From Heliocidaris tuberculata (lineage: Eukaryota; Echinodermata; Echinoidea; Camarodonta; Echinometridae), in assembly GCA_025618425.1 (NCBI GenBank), contig CM046832.1:72366890-72430889 (forward strand): a stretch of DNA of 64,000 bases, given 5' to 3'. A program made the translations under genes and the position numbers. Below, one piece after another: positions 45,374 through 55,262 of the stretch. The notes beneath the pieces were generated by a model. The model was not told where the DNA came from. It made no database searches and was given only the letters and a program-made list of their open reading frames with translations. Within the stretch, counting starts at the first letter, position 1. Each line of letters starts with the position of its first letter.

Positions 45374-46320
45374 CCTCCGTGCTTACGTGAACGCTATCGC
45401 TCATAATGACCCCGATTCACTCACACTGAAATGCTAAACAGTGTTATTATTACAATGATTATCCTAATAGTAATAATAATAATAATGATAATGATAATAA
45501 TAATAACAATAGTAGAATTGGTAGCAGTATTACAGGAGTAGTAGTATTACAGGAGTAGTAGTAGTATAATGATGATAATAATAATGATGAAAATCAGTGG
45601 AAATTACTATCCTAGCTCACTATTTCTAACATCAAAGCTTACTACTAGAGATTTTCTTTTTCTTTCTTTTAATCTTTTGAGGTAATTTTTTTACAATATA
45701 CCATTCAGCAACATTACATGGGATCTGATGACAGTATTGACAAAATTAGCAAAATTATGAAAAACAACAAAAACAATATATGAATAGGATAAAGAAAAGG
45801 GGGAGGATTAGAAACTAGAATAGATACATTTCAAGATTCCTTAGTACCTCCTTTCGGTTTTTGTATTGCTAATTAACATAAAGCCTGAAATCATTTTAGA
45901 AGGCCGTTCAAATTGACTGACTATTAAATGAGATAAATAATAGATTATTTAATAACCATAAATTTCACTTTCTTAATGTTAAAACCAACGCTTACTAGAT
46001 GATGTTGCTCTGTAGAAATTCATGCTAATCCTAAGGTTACCTTTTCTTGTTTAGAAAAGTATAACAACTGAGTAAAAACTGAGCGATTGAGTCGCCACGT
46101 AAATTTTGTTACATTACTAAATTTGATTTAATTGTAGCAAAATAATCAAATTTTGTCTAACAAAGGACAGTCAGAAAACGATTTTTGAAAGATGTTAAGA
46201 AAATTATTTTCCACAAGAAAAAACAAACAAACAAACAAACTTTTATGACTTTAACCAGAGCAATCCATACATAGTCCAAAGCAACACCATCAGCGCTTTG
46301 ACCCATCGACTGAATACGTT
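44532..46320. other. Unassigned stretch with microsatellites
   Basis: (GA)n at 45023-45042, (TA)n at 45336-45371, and a TAA/GTA/GAT triplet-rich run at 45468-45596. No gene supported. Confidence 0.6.
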
Positions 46321-46324
46321 ATGA

Positions 46325-46725
46325 CAGTATTCACGAAGATTTTGGGTATAAAGGAGTCGAAAGGGGAGAACACACGAACACAGATGATGTCATCGTTCAA
46401 TTATGCACCGAGGTATTCTCAATGTCGATCTCACCAAGGATGGTCTTGTCAAAGAAACTACTGGAAAGGATGGCAAGCCACGCGAGATCATTGTGAAGTT
46501 CGCATCATACAAGAAGCGTCGAGAAGTCCTTTCGAATCAGCGTAAATTCGCAGGGAAACGTATCGATTCTCGAAGATTTGACTGCTAGAAACGTAGTACT
46601 TCTTAGTGAGACGCGTCTTCATGAGAAAGTCAAGTCAGCATGGTCTGTCGATGGCAGGATTTTTGCAATGTCCAAGCAACCTGACAGTGTGAAGAAACTG
46701 ATTACCTGCAAGGACATTGGTCCTG
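46325..46725 (+). pseudogene. LINE ORF1 remnant
   Basis: Frames shift twice but spell GKPREIIVKFASYKKRREVLSNQRKFAGKRI, then LEDLTARNVVLLSETRLHEK and SAWSVDGRIFAMSKQPDS. This looks like the RRM-type nucleic-acid-binding ORF1 of L2/CR1-like LINEs (IILEDLTxxN..L pattern). It is probably a fragment of an older insertion, adjacent to but oriented opposite from the L2 tail at 46730. Confidence 0.55.
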
Positions 46726-46729
46726 TAAT

Positions 46730-46860
46730 GATGATGATAATAATAATAATAATACATAAGATTGTTATAGCGCCATTATCCATTTTGATTAAATGCACAA
46801 GGCGCTTTACAACATAAAGAAAATACAAACATAACAAGGGAATCAACATGATGGATAACA
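46730..46860 (-). mobile_element. L2-like LINE 3' tail
   Basis: On the minus strand it reads 'gttgtaaagcgccttgtgca', then 'ggataatggcgctataacaatctta', then (TTA)n (+ strand 46738-46756). This is the canonical L2 3' terminus. Nothing coding remains. Confidence 0.75.
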
Positions 46861-47195
46861 AGAAAGAATCACGTTATCTAGATGAGTTGACTTCTGGTTG
46901 ACTCCTGATCATTCAAGTTTCTTTTTTTTTTTTTCTTCTTCTTTTGTCTTTTTTTTTTCTTTCTTTTTTCTTCTTTTCTTTTTTTTTTTGCCTTTGAACT
47001 TTGATTCTATTTTTATGCTTTTCTTCCTTACAATTGGGATTTAATTGCTGATGTATGTTTCATCATGTTTTCTTTTGTCTCCTTTTTAACTTATACTTCC
47101 TTCACTCCTATCTGTTGGTTTTCTTTTCTTCCTCCCTTTCTTCTTCTAATCTCATTTTGTTACCTTTCTAATTCCTTTCTACTTATAATGTACTC
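46861..47195. other. Pyrimidine-rich stretch
   Basis: T/C-rich low-complexity DNA (46918-47130), no gene. Confidence 0.6.
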
Positions 47196-47199
47196 TGAT

Positions 47200-49380
47200 G
47201 TCGTGTGTATATTGTAACTTTGCAATTGAAATATATTATCTAAAATGTCACCTAAGCAGGAATGAGTTCTTTCAAAATAATGAAAATAATACTTCAATGC
47301 AAAATTTAAACAAAGATTTTTGTCCTTGTTTGTTTACAAGTTGCATCCATTCTATATTTCCTTTTCAAAATCTGCATAACGATGAACTTAGAGCAATTTT
47401 TCATGACAAAGATATTAATAATTTGACTTTATATGTTTAACAGAAAATGAAGATGAGTTTCATTTTAATATATTTCTAAACAGCAATATAAATATGATCT
47501 TGATGAAGATTTTACTACTACGTTCAACAGGATTGGCCTTCATTTTAATATTGTACATTTTAATTCTCGTTGACTAAATAAAAATTGTAATGCTATATTG
47601 GACTTTATATCTACTTTTTTTTTAGATTTCTCCATATTTGGCTTCTCTGAAACTCGGATTTATGAAGATACACCATTGTTATTCAACACACCTAGTTTTT
47701 CCTTGATACATACTGATCGCCAAGAAGGAAAAGGTGGTGTTGGTCTATTAGGTTCTAACAATCACAACGTATTATATTATGCACATCATGCAATTATGAA
47801 TCACTTTTTATTGAAATTAACATGCGTTTATAAAAAAAATATTATTGTAGTGTCATATACATGAAACCTCAGTCTAATATTACTGAATTCATTTCTGTCT
47901 TTGAAAATTGTCTGAACATAGTTCTGTAGTTCTATATAATGAGGGACTTTAACCCGTTGCCTCCGGGAGCCGAGTGGTCCCTGTATTAAGTCTATGGGAA
48001 TGAGAGAATTCAGTAGTCAAAGGGTTAAAATTGATCTCATGAAGTATACTAATGCTGCTGTAAGTAATTTTTTAAAGTGCAATACATTCAAATTTCTTTA
48101 TTCCTTTGATTGATAAACCTTCCAGAGTGACTGCTAGATCCATGTCCCTCATTGATAACATATTTGTAGATAATTTTGATTTTTTTTTAATGATATAGCT
48201 GATCATTTTCCAGTATTTAAAATAACACTCCTGCTCATAACACACGCATCATCATTGATGTATCTATTAATGCTTTTAAAGAAGAGCTGATACGCAGTGA
48301 TTTGAATACTATTTTTAATCATACTGATATAGTGGTAGCTTTTGAAAGGTTTTCAACAACTTTATCTGAACTTCATAGCAAAATATTTGAAATGAAAACA
48401 TATAAACCTGTTCGTAAAAAAAAATCCGAAACCTCGGATTACATTTGACCTGTAAAAAAGGATAGGGGAAAAAATTAAAATGCATAGATTATAATTATTG
48501 TCATACTCGTACCGAAGCAAGAGAATAAAATATGTTCGAATTCGAAATTATACTAATGAATTATTGAAAATACTACGTAAAGACTACTACAGAATAACAT
48601 TTCAAGCAGTTAAGGGTAACATGAAGAAAAAATGGCAGATAGTTAATGGTATCTTGGGTAAATCTCTTAATGCCTAACTTAATTTCATAAATGCAGATGG
48701 TAAACATATCTCTAACTCTAAAGGTATAGGTAATTGTTTTTTTTTTTTTGTTTTTTTTTAATATTTTGTAAATCTGGGTTCATGTTTAAGATCTCCTTTA
48801 TTTCCGACTGTTTCACCAAATTCAAGACAAAGCACAGTCCTTACTCTGCATATAATTTAAAGCTATATCTGAAAATGAAATTATCAATTTGCACTAACAG
48901 TTGTGGTATTGATGATTTTAATCATCAGGTCATAAAAGATGTTATACATTTTGAATCTGAATTTTTAAAAAATTGGACATGGTTTATTGAAAATAAAAAT
49001 CATCGCAGCTTAAAGCTGAATTGAGATTCTTTTACATGAAATACATACATGATAAATGATAAATAGTCATCACAGTTTTGTATCAATACAAACTAAGGTA
49101 GTAATAAAGGATATCGCTAGTTAAATTATTTGTAAAAATAAGCCATAATAATTAACAATGGGTGTTCAAACTGTCAAATGTTGCACCATTATGTTATATT
49201 TCTAATTTATCGATTTTCTAAGGAGTTGTTCCATTTAAATTAAAAAATGCTTAATCTGTACCTGTTCACAAAAAGAATGACATTCATAATGTTAATAATT
49301 ATAGGCCTATTTCAATTCTTCCTTAGTTTTCGAAAATCTTAGAAAGGCATATCTACAATTGTCAAGAATTTACGATGAAA
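47200..49380 (+). mobile_element. Decayed L2-like LINE (N-terminus, endonuclease, start of RT)
   Basis: A Cys-rich N-terminal segment (CVYCNFAI...CHLSRNEFF, 47200-47270) is followed by YDLDEDF...GLHFNIVHFNSR and the endonuclease (DFSIFGFSETRI, then IHTDRQEGKGGVGLL, 47595-47860). After more decay comes NNYRPISIL and FSKILERHIYN (49288-49365), the start of the RT. Stops and frameshifts are everywhere. The homology ends about 280 bp before the receptor pseudogene, so the LINE tail is missing or truncated. Confidence 0.65.
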
Positions 49381-49649
49381 TCGGGCTAATCAATCTTACA
49401 TACTATACTAATGCTATAAACGTCACAGTCTACTACCAAAAATTTATTTCCGTTGTTACCGACTCCAGGAGCTTTGTCATTGGTTAGAAAGAGTCGTCTG
49501 GCTATCACATTATACTCACGGTCTCGAAAGACAGCACACAATACCATAATGTATTATGATACCGTGAGAGGATAACGTCTCCTGTATTGCTCCTTGGTGG
49601 TGAAGGCGCATCCCGAATACAGTGTTTATACTGTTTGTATTAATCCTTT

Positions 49650-50015
49650 TGGGTTTTCAAGATGGAAGTTATTCGATCGCATGTAGTTCGTTTTTGTTGT
49701 TTAATGTGTTTGCTGTACTTTTCTGTAGGAATCTTGCGAACGGAGTCGAAGGTCAGAGAATAGTAAAAGTTGAAAAAGTCGGAGATAATATCACACTATT
49801 TTAACCTGAGAAAATATTTGCTCAAGTTATAACTGCTTGCTTAGAAATGGAACCATATTTGCTTATAAGGAAAACCAATTACGTATAAATTACCCTCTTA
49901 CATACAGTTTTATAGTTATCATTCTTATAGTCAATGCAACCTATATTTTACTATAATGTCAACTTTGATGATTCGGCTATCTATCAATGTTACCAATAGG
50001 CAATAGAGACCAAAA
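49650..50015 (+). pseudogene. Ig receptor pseudogene
   Basis: Nucleotide alignment to receptor gene 2 is plain: 'aagatggaagttattcgatcgcatgtagtt' against the gene 2 start, then 'tgtttgctgtacttttctgtaggaatcttgc', 'ggagataatatcac', and 'aactttgatgattcggctatctatcaatgtta', which corresponds to the D-D-S-A-x-Y-x-C motif of the Ig domain. The ATG (49662) frame is shifted inside the signal peptide, and the restored frame meets a stop at 49802-49804, where the first Ig cysteine should be. The second domain, membrane segment and tail are gone. It is a dead member of the same cluster. Confidence 0.85.
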
Positions 50016-52009
50016 GCATGTTTGTAAATCACTCTATAGGCCTTCGGGTTTATTGTTGACTTGGTTTTAAATGCAATTTCAATACTCCAAATTTTGGGGA
50101 TGTGTTTCTCACAGCAAACAATGTCTAGATATATAAATATTATGTGTAATTTTGTATATATTTTTGCAGGCCTCTTTGTTGAGCATTATGCGAATAGAGG
50201 GCAAGCCTGTTTATACACAAGAATAATCTGATAGAATCCTGTCATTGTGATCCGCATTAATCATTATTTGTTATAAAAGACTAGAACAGATTTATAATCC
50301 TTTAATTCAAAATTTTAATAGCTTCCTTAAAGTCTTCGACTTCTTTGTTGAATAACAGATAACAATTAAACACAGATATACCTACACCATACATGCTTTG
50401 CTCCTTCTTTGATCCCTCTACTTTGCCATATTTATATTGCCCTTATGTTATATAAGTCATTTATACTTCCATTTATTTAAACAATGCACATGTATAATGT
50501 TTGTTATAATCCTGTGAAGAGCACACAAATGCTTTGTTTATTATGTTTAATTAAGTGAAAATAAACTTAAAACTTTAAACTGAAACCATTTGACATTGAG
50601 TCGTGTTAATTGCTTGAATGGTATTTCCTTGTAAGTTTGGAAGTATTCCAAATAAAGATACCAAATATGTAATGTCTACTGATATGTCAAATCTTTGTTG
50701 AGAAGGAACTACTTCCTCATCTGCTTGATAATATTTGTAATAAAAGGAAAATCTCGTTCTCACTATAAATCTAAATTCCCTTTCTTGCATTGTAAAACCT
50801 CTAGTTCATCGGATAGAGGATGGAATTCAAACATACACTGCATAGCACACTTAGTTAATTACGTAATTATTCGGTAAATAAAGTAAATGAGATACACAAA
50901 CAATCGATTTCTGTACATAAAAATCTCAATTACGGTAAAGTTTCTTCCTCAATCAAATATGATTCCTCGTACGTCGATAGTCTGAAAGATGAAGGAGATG
51001 TAAAATCTGTATTCAAGAACACATTTACTTGCTTAATAAAAGCAATCTCAAATGATTATCCACAATATTCAACTTGTCTATTTCAGACCATTTGTGTGAA
51101 TATCTAGACAATATATAGACATCTACTGTTCATTTTCTCAGTTGTAAAATTCTAATAAACAAATATTGACTGCTTCGAGGGGCACGAATAAAACTATTGC
51201 CCAAGGTGATCTAGAAACTGTACTGTGTCCAGAGACAAGTCGAATCCAGGATTCTCTGGCCAGGTGGAGGGGGAGCACAAGTCCGTAAAACCTGTGAGAA
51301 AAAGAAGGTCATAAAAGATGTCAGTTTTTAAGGTGCCATTTTTTTACCTCAAACTTCTCTGATCTGACCCCCGAGATGAAGTCGAGGGGCATAGTGCAGT
51401 CTCGAGATCACAGAGGATCTATAGTTTCAACCGTGACCCGAAAAATAAGTAGTCAATATTTGTTTTATATACAGCATCCCGCGTGTGGATTCTCAAATAG
51501 GGATATTTTGACAAATTCATGTCAAAATGTATTTATTTGTAGGTGAATTTACCGATTTAGGAGTAGTGCGCGTGTCTCACTGTACGTATCCATAGTTAAA
51601 TTTTTATGATGGTATACGTATATTGTTTTTCTTATGTCTTATGTGGAGGCCAATTTTCTGTATTTTTGAAATATGGATCAATAACTGAAATCTGAAACTG
51701 AATGAATCTTAAGTTCATGCTCATCGATTTGCGTCCTAATTGCATATACGCGCAAGTAGAGCTATACCCTGTCAATATTTTTCGCTATACTGCCATGCGA
51801 TGAGTAGCGAATTTCATTCCTGCAGTTTTGACCAGTCAGAGGCCTAGCATCTTGATTTGCGGTATATAATATATTGCCTCGCATTATTCATCCCGCTGGT
51901 AATAATAAAAAATGCCAATCTCGTGCAAATCACCCCAAGGAGCTATTCCCACCCGGTCCTGGCTATGCGCCTGATTGAAGAGCGCCATCTGAAATACAAC
52001 CAAAATCGA
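50016..52009. other. Unassigned stretch with one repeat
   Basis: 51260-51370 ('gcacaagtccgtaaaacctgtgag', 'tgtcagtttttaaggtgcc', 'acctcaaactt') recurs in direct orientation at 59660-59785, on the far side of the I-like LINE. No gene supported. AATAAA at 50561 lies in an AT-rich run. Confidence 0.5.
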
Positions 52010-52033
52010 TATTGAACGCCAAAAGATTTCTGA

Positions 52034-52462
52034 AGAAGATCAAAGGAGAAATGGTAGCAACCCCCTCCGTACTTCTTACTTTCAAGGGTAAGAACCTACC
52101 CGAGACCGTAAAGCTTCTGTATGAGCATGTACCTACTAGTAAAACAAGTAGATGACTATATCCCCCCAGTGCCGCAATGCCATAAATGTCAGTTATTTGG
52201 ACATATCAAGTCTAATTGCAAAGGCAATTTGCGATGTGTTAGATGCGGGGGCGAACATGAGTTTCAAGATTGTCCCAATAAGGACAACCCTAAATGCCTC
52301 GGGTGTGGTGAAAATCACTCTGCAGCGTATCAAGGATGTAAATATTACGTAGAAGCAAAGCAGATTCAAAAAATGAAGTTGGAAGAAAACCTTACTTATG
52401 CCCAAGCGGCCAGGGCCCATCGTGCACATATAACTGCCGAAACTGACATGGCGGATAGATAA
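52034..52462 (+). pseudogene. LINE ORF1, CCHC zinc-knuckle RNA-binding protein, frameshifted
   Basis: An upstream frame reads EMVATPSVLLTFKGKNLPE to about 52130. After a frameshift the main frame gives VDDYIPPVPQCHKCQLFGH with C-x2-C-x4-H-x4-C, a second knuckle CVRCGGEHEFQDC, and a third CLGCGENHSAAYQGC. Such ORF1 proteins coat the LINE RNA. The frame stops at 52460-52462 after a Gln/Ala-rich tail; an S/N/R/K-rich continuation in other frames runs to about 52755. Confidence 0.7.
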
Positions 52463-52899
52463 TCAGACAGCCATGGGCATGATGGGTAGTAATAATTCAA
52501 ACAAACCTGTCACAAAACACAACATAGGTTCAAGGTCTATCAGTCAACAGAGTGCTGAACCAAACCCTCAGTCCCATATCCCATTCCCAGTACGGGGAAG
52601 AAAGGGAGAAAGGGACAGGGGCAAGACCCAGATCCCAGTCACAGATCCCAATTCCAGTGCGAAATAGAAAGGAGGAAAGGAATAGGGAAAAGCAGGACAC
52701 TCCTATTAGTGAAACTGTAAACCTAAGTCCAGTGAATGTGACATCTATTGATTTGTGAATGTTTATTCTGTTTGCGATACGACAGTTGCCTCAGTCTAGT
52801 AATGATATTTCCTTGGAAGCGGTAATTAAAGCAGGTAAAGAATTTTTGAAGGCAGACGTTACCATGGAAATAGTAAAAAGTCGCCTCAAAGGACAAAGT

Positions 52900-53890
52900 C
52901 CATATCAGACCTACAAATTGTACAATGGAACGCACAAGGTTTGACGGCGCATGGCGCAAACTTTTTATCTTCCCTCATTGATAACAATTTGTTAGGTATT
53001 CGCCCAGATGTAATGTGCATTCAAGAAACTTGGTTCAATGATTTTAATGTTTTATCTATACCCAATTACGTTTGTGTTTGTAAAAATAGACTGGACGCCA
53101 GAAGAGGTGGTCTGGTGATGTATTTTAAAAATTACATCACTTTCCAAGTGATGGATACACACAGGGACGCTGAATTCCAAAGAGTCGATATTTTTTTGTT
53201 AAAAAGGAGTTATCTCCCTCTTTAACTATTATAATCCCTGTAAAGAAATTGAATTGATTTATTTGAATAATATGATAAGAAATGTGCCAGGGAAGATTAT
53301 AATTCTGGGCGACTTTAATAGTCACAATCCTCTATGGGGGAGCAATAAATTGGATACAAACGGTAGAACTATAGATTCTTTTATAGAAAATAATGATTTG
53401 GTTTTATTAAATAATGGGTCCCCTACAAAGTTAGACCCTTATTATGGTACATACCCAAATTTGGATTTGTCTTTTGTATCGAAAGAATTGGCCTGTTATA
53501 CAGAGTGGAAGGTACTATCCAACAACTTTGGCAGTGATCATAATCTGATTTGCATAAATTTTAGACATGATTGTGTACAATAGATCGAAAGACATAGAGG
53601 ATGCAAACATGGGATACAGATGGTCTTTTAGAAAAGTTAATTGGGAAGAGTATAGAAGAGAAATTAAAGAGGCATTGAGAAATGAAGGATATGGAAATCT
53701 TGTTGCAGATTTGGATATTCAAGGCCGATACAATGTGCTTGTTAAGGTGATCAAGAACGCGTCAAGCAGGTGCATTCGACGAGTGCAGATTGGAAGAGAA
53801 AAAAGAAGGAAAGTAAATCCCTGGTGGAACAATGCTTGTCAAAAGGCTGTGCAAGAGAGAAATCGTTTTAAAAACTGGTTAAGAAGGTAC
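52900..53890 (+). pseudogene. I-like LINE ORF2, endonuclease and linker part, frameshifted
   Basis: QIVQWNAQGLTAHGANF begins the AP-type endonuclease; then DVMCIQETWF (catalytic E), GDFNSHNPLWGS, DLSFVS and GSDHNLI (catalytic D/H) follow. Breaks fall near 53220 and 53570, where the frame changes. The linker (NPWWNNACQKAVQERNRFKNWLRRY) continues to 53890, exactly where the MITE inserts, and resumes as YYDLNDVKKYLEKK at 54433. Confidence 0.75.
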
Positions 53891-53892
53891 TA

Positions 53893-54432
53893 GCTACGTT
53901 CATATGGGACTTGTGGTTTCGAAACTTTCAGTTAGCGAAACTTTAAGTTAACGAAACCACGACTCCCTAACCGCAACGAGAGTTCACATGAGCCCTAAAC
54001 AAGGAGCTGAAAATACAAGCCGAGCGATCGTCGTGGTTAACCCAGGAAGTAGATACTACCGATTGTGTGACAGTGTACTGTACACATACAGATCCTGCGT
54101 TCATAATTCGCGGGAAGGGTATGACCCGGAAATTTAACATGAACAGCAAGGTCATCCTAAACCACAAGCCTGCGAAACTTAAAGTTTATTCCGTTCACAT
54201 GGGCCGTAACTTCGATGGAGGACCCCCCCCCCCCCCCCCCCCCCCCCCCGCTGCTCGTAGTTTCGGCCTAACAACAAGCTCATTTGTGGTTCTAGAACTA
54301 CAAGTAAACTTAAAGTTTCGAAACCACGAGTCCGTTCATACGGGCTGAAACTACAAGATAACTACAAGTTAACTTAAAGTTTTGAAACTACAAGCGAAAC
54401 TTAAAGTTTAGCTCCCATCGTGTGAACGTAAC
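53893..54432. mobile_element. TA-flanked MITE inside the LINE
   Basis: The ends pair imperfectly (left 'gctacgttcatatggga', right complement 'gttacgttcacacgatggga'). The body is full of 'gaaactttaagtt' words in both orientations and has C23 at 54226-54249. TA flanks both sides (53891-53892 and 54433-54434). Removing the element with one TA rejoins the LINE frame without a gap, so the boundaries are exact. TA duplication suggests a Tc1/mariner-type mobiliser. Confidence 0.85.
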
Positions 54433-55262
54433 TATTATGATTTAAATGACGTTAAGAAGTACTTAGAAAAGAAAGCTGTTGCTCAGAAGGTGATCAGGAG
54501 AGCACAATATGATTGGTTAGGGTACTGTCGTAGAACGAATAGATTTACAGACAATGAAAAAGTCTCGGAACAGGTGAAAGGAATGCGGGACAGTACAATG
54601 AACAAGCACATCTTTCACAATCTAATTAAAGATGAAAACATTTTGAAATAATCTGAAGAGAAAGCGAATGTAATGGCAACTTATTTGGCAACTTTTTTGG
54701 CAACTTATTCATCCGTTGATGAATCACTTTCCGTATTGAAAATGAAAACGAAAATATCTCGTATAATAATTCTTCAACAAATGTTGATGATTATATCAAC
54801 GATGACTTTAACATGAGTGAAATGAGGAATGCGTTAAAGGATATGAAAAACTCCTCACCAGGTAAGAATGATATTTATTTGATTATGATTACAAATTTGC
54901 CGAACATGGCACTCGTGTATTTATTGAACTTGTATAATGACATTTGGAAAACTTCAATGTTTCCACACCAGTGGTATGAGGTTATTCAGATACCAATTTT
55001 GAAATCCGGAAAAGATCCGACTCAAGTGACCTTTTATAGGCCGATTTCGCTGCTATCAACTTTTTTTAAAGTTATGGAAAAAATGATAAAAAAATCGCCT
55101 CTCGTGGTATTTAGACAAAAACGGACTGTTAAATCCACTTCAGTCTGGCTTCCGCAGATATAGGAATGTCAAAGACCACTTAGTGAGATTGGAGACTGAT
55201 GTACACTATCTTAGAAACTGAAAAAAAAAACAACTGTAGCGGTTTTTCTAGATTTAGAAAAG
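54433..55262 (+). pseudogene. I-like LINE ORF2, N-terminal RT part
   Basis: YYDLNDVKKYLEKKAVAQK leads into MSEMRNALKDMKNSSPGKND (RT entry, 54813), FYRPISLLSTFFKVMEKMI (about 55040) and LQSGFRRYRNVKDHLVRLE in a shifted frame (about 55140-55190). It breaks at VFLDLEK (55262), where the Penelope-like element has inserted; the same motif continues at 57344. Confidence 0.7.

Noticed and set aside
46321..46588. Small host genes of 60-74 codons
   Set aside because: The overlapping frames together spell a decayed LINE ORF1.
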